The notes: generated by a model not told the origin, from the sequence alone. A DNA stretch of 36,291 nucleotides from an uncultured Pelagibacteraceae bacterium (GCA_902606445.1 CACLGJ010000011.1:1-36291); one strand, 5' to 3'; positions 15,281 to 24,188 are shown, counted from the stretch's first letter. Numbers and translations are program-made.

Positions 15281-15964
15281 TTAAATTATTTTAAGAGTTT
15301 CTTCATAAGATTTGATATTCATAAATGTATTATAGTTATAATAATAATCTTTAAATTTTAACTGTTCATAAGCGGTAATGTTTCTCAAGATCAATGGTGA
15401 AGAACTAAAACCTTTTCTTATTACAGCAACACCAAAATCAATTTGTGATGTAAAAATGTTCAAATTTTTATTTGTTCTGAGCTCAACAATAGATTTCCAC
15501 ACATCGCCATTCCAATATCCCCTATATCTAGGAACAGCTTGTTGAGCTAAACTATTTGGTAAGCAATCGTGAACTAATATAAATCCATTATCATTTAAAA
15601 TCATTAAAGAATTTTTGATATCACTAAGGACTTGTTTATAATAATGCAGACCATCAATAAAAATGATATCAAACTTCTTATCATTTGTTTTAAAAAATTC
15701 ATCACTAGTTGAACGAATTGTGCCTCCACTAATTGGATCGACACCGATCTTACTATTAATTTTAATTTTTGAAAAAGATTGATTTTTGTCACAACCAATT
15801 TCTAAGTAAGTTTTAAAATTATATTTATCTATTATTAATTGTAAAAGATCCCATCTATAAATGTTAGCAGGAAATTGAATATTAAGTTTTTTGAAAAATC
15901 TTTCTTTGAAGATGAAATGATATATTCTATTTAGAAATAATTTTAAAGGATTAAGATTTTCCAT
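15281..15964 (-). CDS. Class I SAM-dependent methyltransferase (Methyltransf_24 type)
   Basis: Predicted methyltransferase of 227 residues. The SAM-binding start is YLEIGCDKNQSF (about 53-64), followed by acidic strands IGVDPISGG and FDIIFIDGLHYYKQVLSDIKNSLMILNDNGFILVHDCLP (about 98-136), the DGxHxY...HD pattern of this family. The C-terminal half is unusual and rich in aromatic residues. It is the last gene of the minus-strand cluster, 3 bases after the preceding glycosyltransferase, so a sugar or glycolipid acceptor is likely but unproven. Confidence 0.85.
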   Translation of the reverse strand: MENLNPLKLFLNRIYHFIFKERFFKKLNIQFPANIYRWDLLQLIIDKYNFKTYLEIGCDKNQSFSKIKINSKIGVDPISGGTIRSTSDEFFKTNDKKFDIIFIDGLHYYKQVLSDIKNSLMILNDNGFILVHDCLPNSLAQQAVPRYRGYWNGDVWKSIVELRTNKNLNIFTSQIDFGVAVIRKGFSSSPLILRNITAYEQLKFKDYYYNYNTFMNIKSYEETLKII

Positions 15965-15967
15965 AAA

Positions 15968-16852
15968 TTAATATAAAATTTTATATATTTTTGTTAAATA
16001 TAAAAATATTGAAATCAATCGTAACAAATTTTTGAAAGACTTTTTAAATTTGAATAATAAAAAATTAAAGATAAATCTTTGAAAGTAATCAAAACAATTA
16101 AGCAATAAATGATATATAAAAGATTTATTAGAAAGATTTTTCTTGAGATAAATATATGACGATATTTTATGTATAAGAGCCATTTTTATGTTATGTAAAA
16201 AATCTTTATTTGAAGAAGAGTTTTCTAGATGAATAATTTTAGCCGACGGTATTTCCATAATAATTTTGCCATTTTTGATAACACGATCACATAAATCGTT
16301 ATCCTCAAAATACATAAAAAAATTTTTATCAAATCCACCTATGTGATTAAAAAAATCTCTTTTCATTAAAAAGCAGCACCCTACCAAGAATTCACAACTT
16401 ATATTTGCTTCAGGTAAGTTATTCTTAGCATTTGATAATTTTTTACCTAGGGTTTTTTTTATATAAGAAATTGATCCATTAGTTCTTCTTATCATTTTTG
16501 TATCATATAAAGATGGACCTAAAATTCCTGCATTTGTTGTATTTGCTAAAAATGTCAAATATAGTTGTAGTATAGATTTTTCATCAAGAATAACATCGGG
16601 ATTAGCTATCAAAATAAATGGAGTTGATGAATTGGAAACACCTAGATTATTACCCTTACCATAGCCTAAATTTTTGTCAGGAATAATTAATTTTATATTA
16701 TGAAATTTCCCGATAATATTATTCAATTTTTTAGATCTTGAATTATCAACAATAACAGTTGGAAATTTTTTTAGGATTTCAATATTTTTAGAAATTAATT
16801 TTTCACTATTATAACTTACTAAAATTATTGTTATTTTATCGTAAATGTTCAT
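15968..16852 (-). CDS. Glycosyltransferase family 2, rhamnosyltransferase-like
   Basis: GT-A fold transferase of 294 residues. The nucleotide-sugar site is ITIILVSYNSEKLI (about 7-20), then VIVDNSRSKK, NLGYGKGNNLGVSNSSTPFILIANPDVILDE (metal-binding NPDV in place of DxD) and GGFDKNFFMYFEDNDLCDRV, the ED acceptor-base region. The C-terminus (about 225-294) is basic and hydrophobic, suggesting membrane attachment. The pattern resembles WbbL-type rhamnosyltransferases, which would suit the RmlC-like protein nearby. Overlaps the previous gene by 4 bases. Confidence 0.9.
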   Translation of the reverse strand: MNIYDKITIILVSYNSEKLISKNIEILKKFPTVIVDNSRSKKLNNIIGKFHNIKLIIPDKNLGYGKGNNLGVSNSSTPFILIANPDVILDEKSILQLYLTFLANTTNAGILGPSLYDTKMIRRTNGSISYIKKTLGKKLSNAKNNLPEANISCEFLVGCCFLMKRDFFNHIGGFDKNFFMYFEDNDLCDRVIKNGKIIMEIPSAKIIHLENSSSNKDFLHNIKMALIHKISSYIYLKKNLSNKSFIYHLLLNCFDYFQRFIFNFLLFKFKKSFKNLLRLISIFLYLTKIYKILY

Positions 16853-17841
16853 ATTTCTTTAAAAAATTTTAGCCATTTTTTTGAAATGATTTCTAAATGA
16901 TATTTTTTGGAATAATCATATGAATTTTGTATAAGATTTTTTTTTTTATCATTATTTAATGACAATAAATAAAAAATCTTACTTTCAATATCATGAAAAT
17001 CTTTTGCAATAATACTATTATAATTAGGTTTTGAATAATCTTTTAAAGCGGTTTTAGCGAAGGTAATTATTGGTAATCCACAAGAATTTGCTTCTAAAGC
17101 ATTTAGACAAAATGTTTCATCGTAGCCTAAACAAATCATTGCTAATGAATCTTGATAGACTTTTTTAAGTTTAGTTTTCGAAACACGACCATAAAAATAG
17201 ATATTTTTTGATTTAAAGAAATTAAATTTTGATTTAGAAAATTTTTTATTAATACCAAAAATAAATAATTTTGCTGATTTATCTTTAGTAAATATTTTAT
17301 TAATCCAAATTTCAATAAGATCATTTAACCCTTTATCTCTTTGTACAGACCATACAAATATATTTTTTCTTTTAAAATTGATTTTTTTTATAAAAAAATC
17401 CCTAGTAAGAAAATTTGGAATTACAGCTCTTCTTCTAAATAGAAAAAATTTACTTGTTTTATTTTTTAAATATTGGCTAACAAATACTGCATTAGGACGA
17501 TGAAAATTTATAGGAAAAAAAACTTTTTTTCTAAGTGATTTTTCAACTTGTAATTTATTGTGTAGCCATAAAATTTTTTTGGCTTCTTTAAAATAAGAAT
17601 ATAAAGATGTATCATTTGAACCTATAATTATGTCAAATTTATATTTACTTGTATTTTTCTTTAAATAATCAATTGGAATAAAATGAACTCCATCTTTTAA
17701 TAATATTTTACTACAAACTGCAGCAATATAAATATTATAATTTTTTTTTGCTAAATATTTTCCTAAGTTTAAGTTTAAAGTTTCAATACCACCTAATGAT
17801 TTAGATGATAATTGTGAATTAGTATAAAATAGAATTTTCAT
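16849..17841 (-). CDS. Glycosyltransferase family 4 (group 1)
   Basis: GT-B fold transferase of 330 residues. The N-terminal glycine loop appears in SSKSLGGIETLNLNLGKYL (about 12-30), and the donor-binding C-terminal domain has VWSVQRDKGLNDLIEIW, LFIFGINK, and the EX7E motif ETFCLNALEANSCGLPIITFA (about 243-263). The retaining mechanism is characteristic of the family; donor and acceptor are unknown. It sits between the FkbM gene (11-base gap) and the GT2 gene (4-base overlap). Confidence 0.9.
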   Translation of the reverse strand: MKILFYTNSQLSSKSLGGIETLNLNLGKYLAKKNYNIYIAAVCSKILLKDGVHFIPIDYLKKNTSKYKFDIIIGSNDTSLYSYFKEAKKILWLHNKLQVEKSLRKKVFFPINFHRPNAVFVSQYLKNKTSKFFLFRRRAVIPNFLTRDFFIKKINFKRKNIFVWSVQRDKGLNDLIEIWINKIFTKDKSAKLFIFGINKKFSKSKFNFFKSKNIYFYGRVSKTKLKKVYQDSLAMICLGYDETFCLNALEANSCGLPIITFAKTALKDYSKPNYNSIIAKDFHDIESKIFYLLSLNNDKKKNLIQNSYDYSKKYHLEIISKKWLKFFKEI

Positions 17842-17852
17842 ACTAATAATAA

Positions 17853-18602
17853 CTAAATTACCAAATTATTAGGAACAAAAACAAGATCATCATGTATCCA
17901 ATTTATTAACTTATAATCTTCTTTTTCCATAAATTTATATATTTCTGAATTCATTAAATTTTGAATTTTTTGCTCATGAAATTCTTTTATTGAAGGATCT
18001 ATGAATTCTAAGATTACTAATTTTGGTTTATATTTTTTAAAATCTAAACCTTCAAGAACACTTAATTCATGACCCTCAACATCTATAGAGATATAATCGA
18101 TCTCTATATTTTTAAATCTACTATTTTCAATGATTTTATTTAAAGTTGTAGTTTGAATTTTTCTAACTTCTTTTGCTTTAATGCCAGTTGCTTCAGATAA
18201 AGTATTTATAGCTGATCTATTATGAAAAAAATAAAGATTTTTTTCTTCCTCAGTGTTAGATATACCCGCCTGAATATTTAGATCTTTTTTTCTAAAAAAA
18301 TTAAACATATCAATTGTGTTAAAATCTAAATCGATATTGATACCAGTCCAACCCCTTTTGTATAAACGATAAGTATTATTATTCAAAATTGGTTGATGAC
18401 ATCCTACATCTATATAAAAACCTTTAATTTTCTTTTTAAAAAATTCATCCGCCATCATGTCCAATCCCCAATTTGAGTAAAAAACTTTTGTTTTAAGAAT
18501 TTTTTTAGATTTTAAAAATTGATATAAAAAATAAAATAATTTAAATAAGTTATTTCCTTTTTTATAAAGATATCTATTCTTTATTTTTTCCTCAATTTTC
18601 AT
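17853..18602 (-). CDS. FkbM-family methyltransferase
   Basis: SAM-dependent methyltransferase of 249 residues, with the FkbM signature: FYIDVGCHQPILNNNTYRLYKRGWTGINIDLD (about 81-112), then TTTLNKIIENSRFKNIEIDYISIDVEGHELSVLEGLDFKKYKPKLVILEF (about 151-200). Family members O-methylate sugars in polysaccharides and glycolipids. The N-terminal 60 residues are basic and aromatic and could bind membrane. It lies one base after the RmlC-like gene, consistent with sugar decoration in the same pathway. Confidence 0.92.
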   Translation of the reverse strand: MKIEEKIKNRYLYKKGNNLFKLFYFLYQFLKSKKILKTKVFYSNWGLDMMADEFFKKKIKGFYIDVGCHQPILNNNTYRLYKRGWTGINIDLDFNTIDMFNFFRKKDLNIQAGISNTEEEKNLYFFHNRSAINTLSEATGIKAKEVRKIQTTTLNKIIENSRFKNIEIDYISIDVEGHELSVLEGLDFKKYKPKLVILEFIDPSIKEFHEQKIQNLMNSEIYKFMEKEDYKLINWIHDDLVFVPNNLVI

Positions 18603-18603
18603 T

Positions 18604-19131
18604 TTAAATCAATTCTTTGTAATCCTTTAAACTTAAACCAAATTTATCCTTGTTAGACAATATTGGTTTTTTTGATGGCCATCTAATATTTAGTTTTTTT
18701 TCATTCCAAAGAATTGTTTTTTCAGATTTTTGATCTCGATAATTTGAACATTTATAATTTACAGTACATTCTTTAGAAAGACACATGAACCCATGTGCAA
18801 AACCTTCTGGTATAAAGAAGGAAAAATCATCTTTATCTGAGATAATTAATGAAAAATATTTTCCAAAAGTTTTAGATTTTTTTCTTAAATCTACTGCTAC
18901 ATCAAAAATCTTCCCATGTGTTACTGTAATAATTTTTGCTTGAGGCTTATTTAATTGTATATGGAGCCCTCTCAAAACATTTTTTTTTGAGTATGACATG
19001 ATGTCAAAAGGGAAATCTTTATTGTTTAAAATTTTTTTTTGGAAAACTTCTTTCAAAAAACCTCTTTTATCTTTGTAAATTTGGGTTTTTATAATTTTAA
19101 GATCTTTTATTTTAGTGGTAATTAATTTCAT
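18604..19131 (-). CDS. rfbC: dTDP-4-dehydrorhamnose 3,5-epimerase-like protein (RmlC family cupin)
   Basis: Cupin epimerase of 175 residues. Family marks are YKDKRGFLKEVFQ (about 19-31), NVLRGLHIQLNKPQAKIITVTHGKIFDVAVDLRKKSKTFGKY (about 51-92, with the catalytic His in RGLHIQ) and FFIPEGFAHGFMCLSKECTVNYKCSNYRD (about 105-133). The last carries the second His and the Tyr region. No rmlA, rmlB or rmlD is present in the window, so precursor supply must come from elsewhere or the enzyme acts on another 4-keto sugar. Its start overlaps the end of the upstream GT2 gene by 20 bases. Confidence 0.88.
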   Translation of the reverse strand: MKLITTKIKDLKIIKTQIYKDKRGFLKEVFQKKILNNKDFPFDIMSYSKKNVLRGLHIQLNKPQAKIITVTHGKIFDVAVDLRKKSKTFGKYFSLIISDKDDFSFFIPEGFAHGFMCLSKECTVNYKCSNYRDQKSEKTILWNEKKLNIRWPSKKPILSNKDKFGLSLKDYKELI

Positions 19132-20023
19132 TTGATAATTTAATTTTTTTTTTGAAATTGTAGATATATTTTACATAGATATAATTAATTTTACATTTAA
19201 TCAAATTCATGAAGTAATTAATACTAAATGAGGCTTGTTTAGGTAATTCATTTTTATAAATGGTGTCAGATTTTAATATAAATCTTTTAAAAAAATTAAT
19301 TGATATCCCCCACTTCAATAAAAAAATTTTAGATCCAAGATTTCCTGATTCAGTTTTAATTTTTTCATCTTTAGGAAATTTACGAGTAACGATTGAACCA
19401 AAATGGTAAACTTTAAAATCATTGATTCCTTTAAAAATTCTAATACCTTTTTTCCATAGCTTCATATTCAAATCTGGATCGGAACCAGTTCCTGGATAAA
19501 ATTCTTCACTAAAACCACCTACTTTATTCCATGTATTGATGTGAAGTACATGCGGTGCCCAAGTAGATCCTTGAAAATCGTAATAGTTATAATTTTTGTA
19601 TTCATTGAGAAATTTATTTTCATCAAAATTTTTAAAAGAATTTCCGCAATCAAATTTAATTTGTCCATTATTCATCATAGTTCCCGAGAGATAAAATTCA
19701 TTATGGCCTATGTTATTAATTTCTTTTTTTAAAATAAGATCCCATTCTGGACAGAAATAAAAATCATCATGTGCATATAACACATATTTGAAATTTGATT
19801 TTTTTACAGCTAAATTAACACCTTCACAAATTCCTGCGTTATTTTTTGTATAAGTAAAATTGATATTTTTTTTTTTTAAATAATTAAGAGTACCATCAGA
19901 GCCAATATTTACATGTGGAATAATTTCGTTATTAAAATTTGAGTTTTTTTTTATGCTTTCAATACATAATTTCAAATAATTCAAATTATTTAATGTTGGT
20001 ATTATTATGCTAAACATCACCAA
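19112..20023 (-). CDS. Glycosyltransferase family 2
   Basis: GT-A transferase of 303 residues. Features are FSIIIPTLNNLNYLKLCIESIKKNS (about 4-28), HVNIGSDGTLNYLKKK, NNAGICEGVNLAVKKSNFKYVLYAHDDFYFCPEWD (HDD as the metal site) and VGGFSEEFYPGTGSDPDLNMKLWKKG, the acceptor-side acidic motif. It overlaps both neighbours (7 bases with the fusion glycosyltransferase, 20 with rfbC), so the whole cluster is tightly coupled. Acceptor unknown. Confidence 0.9.
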   Translation of the reverse strand: MVMFSIIIPTLNNLNYLKLCIESIKKNSNFNNEIIPHVNIGSDGTLNYLKKKNINFTYTKNNAGICEGVNLAVKKSNFKYVLYAHDDFYFCPEWDLILKKEINNIGHNEFYLSGTMMNNGQIKFDCGNSFKNFDENKFLNEYKNYNYYDFQGSTWAPHVLHINTWNKVGGFSEEFYPGTGSDPDLNMKLWKKGIRIFKGINDFKVYHFGSIVTRKFPKDEKIKTESGNLGSKIFLLKWGISINFFKRFILKSDTIYKNELPKQASFSINYFMNLIKCKINYIYVKYIYNFKKKIKLSNEINYH

Positions 20024-22122
20024 ATAAAATCGTAGTTTGATTTTGTTTCAAAAGTTTTTGAAATAATATAATCTGATACAATATTAGAGTTAAAATATTT
20101 AAAGTATTTGTCTTTACCATTTTTAGCAATTTTTTTTCCCAATTTTACATCTTTTTTATACTTGTTTAGTTTGTCACTTAAATCATTTAAATTTTTGTAA
20201 AAAATTATTTCTTTATCTGAAAAAAAATCATTTAGATAAGTTTTTTGATCAATAAAAGTCAATAAGCCGTTACCTATTATTTGTGCTATTCTATCACTAC
20301 TATAGTATTTAATTGGTTTACCTCTACTTAAGTTTATACCCATATATGAATTTGAAATTTTATTTATAAATTGATCAGCCCAAATAGGCTGTACATTGTT
20401 CATACCATAAACATCAAATGCAAGATTTGAGTTTCTTTTTATAAGTTTATTAATAAAGATTTCACGATCATCATTTTTTCCTGATTTTAATTCCCCTCTA
20501 TGAACACCGTGGCTCATTGCAAAAAATACATCATATGCACAATCTTTTTTATAATTACTCAAAATTTCAAATGATTGATCACACGGATTTGGTATGAAGA
20601 AAGAATTAGGTAAATCAAATGGTAGTGATTTGGGATCAGTAGTCAAAAAAGTATTATCAATTAAATCTATTTTATCTAAAATTCTTTTTTTGTTATTAGT
20701 ATGATCTGGACCATGTCTAGAAAGAGGATCTAAAAACCACTGAGAAATTTTTAAATTTTTATTAATTTCTCTAATTTTTTCTAAAGTTGTTCTTTCAACT
20801 CTGTCAGCATGGCCCATTACTATAAAATCAGGTTTAAAATTATTAAATGTTTCAATTATTTTTTTTTGCAATGATTTATTACCTTTGAAATCTCTTAAAT
20901 TTTTATAATTATGAACAATATCTCTGTCGCTAAAAGATAAAACATTGTGATTATTCCTAATAAAACCGTTATTGATTCTTCTACCTGTATTATAATGAAG
21001 TCGTCCATTGAATCTTTCATTAAAATTAGTGATATGCATTATCTTAAATTGGTTTTTTTTAAAAATTGAAAATTTTTTGATTAATTCAAACTCAGATCGA
21101 ATATCATCAATTAATCGACTAATATATTTATGGTCATATTTAAAATTTTTATAATTTAATAATTGAAATTTTTTTAATTTCTTTGAATTGTTAATCAGAT
21201 TTTCAATTTCTTTATAAATTTCGTTTTCATCAAGTTTTTTAAGGATTATCGCAGACGGTGTAGTTTCAGGTAAACCTCCTCTATTACTAATTATAGTAGC
21301 TGATCCTCTACTTGCTGCTTCTAGACTTGTCCTACCAAACGGTTCTTCCCAGCGCGAACATATAACAGAAATACTTACTTTTTTTAAAAATTCTAAAATT
21401 TTTGAATGAGTTGTGTAACCATTAATCTTTAAATTTTTATGTCTAAAAGTAATATTTTCTCTAGGCTCATCACCGAAAACTACAGCTGACCAATCATTAT
21501 ATTTATTGAGTATTCTTAAAATTGATTTACCAAATAAATCATAACCCTTTGCAGAATTTAATTTACCAATAAAAGAAATAATTTTTTTTTTTTTATTAAA
21601 ATTAATTTTGGTCTTTGATGTAGATTGATAACAGACAGCAGTTTTTTGTTTTAATAAATTTTCATTTTCTATATTTATAAAAAATCTTTTTTGTGACCAT
21701 TTACTATTAAAGATGATTTTATTAATATTATTAAGTAAATATAATCTATCCTTAATTGTCTTTGAGCCTAACATCGATAAAGGATCGTTATGAAAATATA
21801 AAATAATCTTTTTTCTTATTTTGCCAAAATATTTTATATAATTAGGTCTATTGTGAATTTCAATTATATCTGAATCTATAGATTTTTCTTTTTGAAGAAA
21901 TTTAATTACATAGTTTTTACTAGCACTTTGTAAAATTTTTTTATTAACGGGAATGTTTATATACTTTTTTAAAAAAGGTTTTTTGTAATCCATATTTCCA
22001 AAAACATAAGTATCATTGAAATATTTACTGTTAATTGTTGTGTCATTAACAAATAAAGAAACAGCTCCAGCATACTTAGGTGAAAAATTTTCTTTATATG
22101 GTAAAAGAATAGATATTTTCAT
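20017..22122 (-). CDS. Two-domain glycosyltransferase (GT4 domain fused to a CgeB-like domain)
   Basis: At 701 residues about twice the usual length for one glycosyltransferase. Domain 1 (about 1-345) is GT-B/GT4: RKKIILYFHNDPLSMLG, ISFIGKLNSAKGYDLFGK (about 183-200) and the EX7E motif EPFGRTSLEAASRG (starting near 260). Domain 2 (about 355-701) is a second GT-B-like unit: KIMHITNFNERFNGRLHYNTGRRINNGFIRNNHNV, FKPDFIVMGHADRV, YDVFFAMSHGVHRGELK and INLSRGKPIKYYSSDRIAQIIGNGLLTFI, like the CgeB/DUF3880-type proteins. It may add two sugars in sequence. The ATG overlaps the GIY-YIG stop by 4 bases. Confidence 0.88.
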   Translation of the reverse strand: MKISILLPYKENFSPKYAGAVSLFVNDTTINSKYFNDTYVFGNMDYKKPFLKKYINIPVNKKILQSASKNYVIKFLQKEKSIDSDIIEIHNRPNYIKYFGKIRKKIILYFHNDPLSMLGSKTIKDRLYLLNNINKIIFNSKWSQKRFFINIENENLLKQKTAVCYQSTSKTKINFNKKKKIISFIGKLNSAKGYDLFGKSILRILNKYNDWSAVVFGDEPRENITFRHKNLKINGYTTHSKILEFLKKVSISVICSRWEEPFGRTSLEAASRGSATIISNRGGLPETTPSAIILKKLDENEIYKEIENLINNSKKLKKFQLLNYKNFKYDHKYISRLIDDIRSEFELIKKFSIFKKNQFKIMHITNFNERFNGRLHYNTGRRINNGFIRNNHNVLSFSDRDIVHNYKNLRDFKGNKSLQKKIIETFNNFKPDFIVMGHADRVERTTLEKIREINKNLKISQWFLDPLSRHGPDHTNNKKRILDKIDLIDNTFLTTDPKSLPFDLPNSFFIPNPCDQSFEILSNYKKDCAYDVFFAMSHGVHRGELKSGKNDDREIFINKLIKRNSNLAFDVYGMNNVQPIWADQFINKISNSYMGINLSRGKPIKYYSSDRIAQIIGNGLLTFIDQKTYLNDFFSDKEIIFYKNLNDLSDKLNKYKKDVKLGKKIAKNGKDKYFKYFNSNIVSDYIISKTFETKSNYDFIW

Positions 22123-22370
22123 TTGATATATTTTTCTTTAATTCTCTTTCTTAAATTATAGTCTTTTTTTAATTTAAACTCCTCCTTTAAAGCAATACTT
22201 TTATTATCAAATTTTTTAAAATAGATTAATCTCCATTTTCTTCCTCTTGTAAATTTAGCACCTTTAGAATTATTGTGTAAAAGTAATCTTTTTTTAAGAT
22301 TATTTGTGTATCCAACATAAGATATAAATTTATGCTCTTTTTTGGTTAATATAAGATAAACAAAATGCAT
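22119..22370 (-). CDS. GIY-YIG nuclease-superfamily protein (UPF0213/YhbQ-like)
   Basis: Small 83-residue protein consisting of one GIY-YIG domain. VYLILTKKEHKFISYVGYTNNLKKRLLLHN (about 4-33) supplies the VYLL/YVG pair and the catalytic Arg (LKKRL), followed by GAKFTRGRKWRLIYFKKFDNKSIALKEEFKLKK, with the conserved Glu in ALKEE. Relatives are stand-alone putative nucleases of uncertain role. The ATG stands four bases (TTTT) after the encoded CCA of tRNA-Glu and the gene ends in an ATGA overlap with the fusion glycosyltransferase. Confidence 0.9.
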   Translation of the reverse strand: MHFVYLILTKKEHKFISYVGYTNNLKKRLLLHNNSKGAKFTRGRKWRLIYFKKFDNKSIALKEEFKLKKDYNLRKRIKEKYIK

Positions 22371-22374
22371 AAAA

Positions 22375-22449
22375 TGGCGGTCCCTAGGGGAATCGAACCC
22401 CTCTTTCGAGGATGAAAACCACGTGTCCTAACCGATAGACGAAGGGACC
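22375..22449 (-). tRNA. tRNA-Glu (anticodon TTC)
   Basis: Cloverleaf read on the minus strand. The acceptor is GGTCCCT/AGGGACC, the T-arm AGGGG-TTCGATT-CCCCT and the D-arm GTC...GAC. The anticodon loop TTTTCAT has TTC at positions 34-36, with discriminator G and an encoded CCA (22377-22375). The anticodon stem CGTGG/CCTCG has a U.U mismatch at the middle pair (29-41). It lies 35 bases after the recJ stop and 4 bases before the GIY-YIG start, apparently within one transcript. Confidence 0.96.
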
Positions 22450-22484
22450 AAATGGCTGTTTTTTATTGTATAAATAATCATTAA

Positions 22485-24188
22485 TCAAGCTTTATTAGAA
22501 GGATGTATTATATCAATAATTATAACTTGGATGTCTTTTCGGCCATTCCATAATTTTTCTTTTAATTGGATAATTAATCCAACTTCATTTTTATTATATA
22601 AAATATTTTGACTTAAATTAGATTCTAGTAAATTAAAAGAAATTGCTTGTATTAATTTACCTGATTTATTTTTTAAAAAACATGAAATAAACCTTTTATT
22701 TATAATTTTAATCTTAGTAAATTTTATTTGTTCAATAAAAAAGTATGGGGCCAAATTTGACGCACCATAAGGCTTCAACTTATTATATTCTAATATAAAT
22801 TTTTTATTTAATGCCGACAAAGAAATTTTAGTTAAAAAAGTAAATTTTGATAATTTTTTTTTTTTACTACAAGAATTAATTAGAAATTTTTTAAATTTGA
22901 TTAAATTTATTTTTTTAATTGAGAAACCTGCAGCTAAGTTATGACCACCACCGCTTTCCAGTAATTTCATATCTAAAGCTCCTTTTATAAACTCACCTAT
23001 TGGATAATTATTAATTGATCTAGCAGATCCTTTATAAATATGTCCAGATTTAGTAATTATAACTGAGGGTTTGTTAAAGTGGTTAGTTATCTTTGAAGAA
23101 ATAATACCAATTAACCCTTCATTCATATTATCGTCTTTTATTATAATTATTGGTTCATTTTCTTTTTCAATTTTCTTAAAATTAATTTTTTTTAACAGAA
23201 TGTGTTCAATTTTTTTTCTTTTTTCATTTAATGCAATTAATTTTTCAATTATCTTATTAATTGATGTTTTGTCCTTTGATGTTAAAACATCAACAATAAT
23301 ATTTGGATCATCTAATCTACCAGCAGAATTTATGATTGGTCCAAATAAAAAACCAAAATCATCAATTTCTAGGGGTTTTTGTATTTTTTTAATTTCAAAT
23401 ATTTTTTTAAAAAAATAAATTTTGTCTATATCAATATTATTTAGAACTATATTAGCAATATGTCGATTAATTTTTCTAAGTGGCATGACATCAGAAATTA
23501 TTGAAAGTAAAACTAAATATAAATTTTTTGAAAAATCTAACTTTGTTTTTCTTTTTTTTAATAAAAGGTCTATAAAAAAATAGGTTAGTACTCCAGAGCA
23601 AAAATAATCATATTCATTATAATTTCCTCTTTTTTTTGGATTTATTAAAACACTTGCTTTAGGATAAGGACTGTATATTTCATGATGATCTATAATAATA
23701 GATTTAATTTTATTTTTATTTAAATATTCAATAGCTTCATTAGAAGAAGAACCATTATCAACCATAATTACAAGATCTGGTTTTTTTATAATAATTTTTT
23801 TTATCAGCTTAAGAGAAGAACCATAACCATCTATAAATCTGTTTGGTATATAATAAAAAAAAGAAGATTTTGTAATTTCTAATAACTTCACAATTAGCGA
23901 GGTCGATACACAGCCATCTACATCGTAATCTCCTATAATACATATTCTTTTATTGTTATTTATTGTGTCATCTAACAATTCTGCACCTTTAATAAAATCA
24001 TTATTTTTAAAAAAGGGGTTTGTTAAATCTAATTGTTTGTTTATTGAGTAAATTTCTTCGTTATCAAATTTTTTTGATAAAATTTGGCGTGCTATCAGAT
24101 CATTAAAATTTTTTTCAATTTTTATTTTTTCAATAATTCTTTCATTGAATTTTTCTTCTTCCCAGTATTTACCGGAAACTGATATCAT
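22485..24188 (-). CDS. recJ: Single-stranded-DNA-specific exonuclease RecJ
   Basis: 5'-3' exonuclease of DHH family used in recombination and repair. Motifs: ICIIGDYDVDGCVSTSLIVKLL (about 77-98), LVIMVDNGSSSNEAIEYLNK, SIIIDHHEIYSPYPKASVLINPK (DHH), CSGVLTYFFIDLLL, then PIINSAGRLDDPN and the DHHA1 part ESGGGHNLAAGFSIKK (about 416-430). The C-terminal OB-like region is shorter than E. coli's and AT-rich. At 567 residues it is near full length. Its ATG overlaps the glpX stop by one base (TAATG). Confidence 0.96.
   Translation of the reverse strand: MISVSGKYWEEEKFNERIIEKIKIEKNFNDLIARQILSKKFDNEEIYSINKQLDLTNPFFKNNDFIKGAELLDDTINNNKRICIIGDYDVDGCVSTSLIVKLLEITKSSFFYYIPNRFIDGYGSSLKLIKKIIIKKPDLVIMVDNGSSSNEAIEYLNKNKIKSIIIDHHEIYSPYPKASVLINPKKRGNYNEYDYFCSGVLTYFFIDLLLKKRKTKLDFSKNLYLVLLSIISDVMPLRKINRHIANIVLNNIDIDKIYFFKKIFEIKKIQKPLEIDDFGFLFGPIINSAGRLDDPNIIVDVLTSKDKTSINKIIEKLIALNEKRKKIEHILLKKINFKKIEKENEPIIIIKDDNMNEGLIGIISSKITNHFNKPSVIITKSGHIYKGSARSINNYPIGEFIKGALDMKLLESGGGHNLAAGFSIKKINLIKFKKFLINSCSKKKKLSKFTFLTKISLSALNKKFILEYNKLKPYGASNLAPYFFIEQIKFTKIKIINKRFISCFLKNKSGKLIQAISFNLLESNLSQNILYNKNEVGLIIQLKEKLWNGRKDIQVIIIDIIHPSNKA

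Larger units (their letters stand above)
13323..22370. other. Probable variable genomic island (recombinase plus glycan genes)
   Basis: Between the conserved EamA/hom block and tRNA-Glu lie a structured gap, an alkyltransferase, a small membrane protein, a complete tyrosine recombinase and a run of glycosyltransferase and methyltransferase genes. This type of content is the usual variable cargo of SAR11 genomes. One border is a tRNA 3' end. No direct repeats were found, so the limits are a judgement and the island may not be mobile now. Confidence 0.45.
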
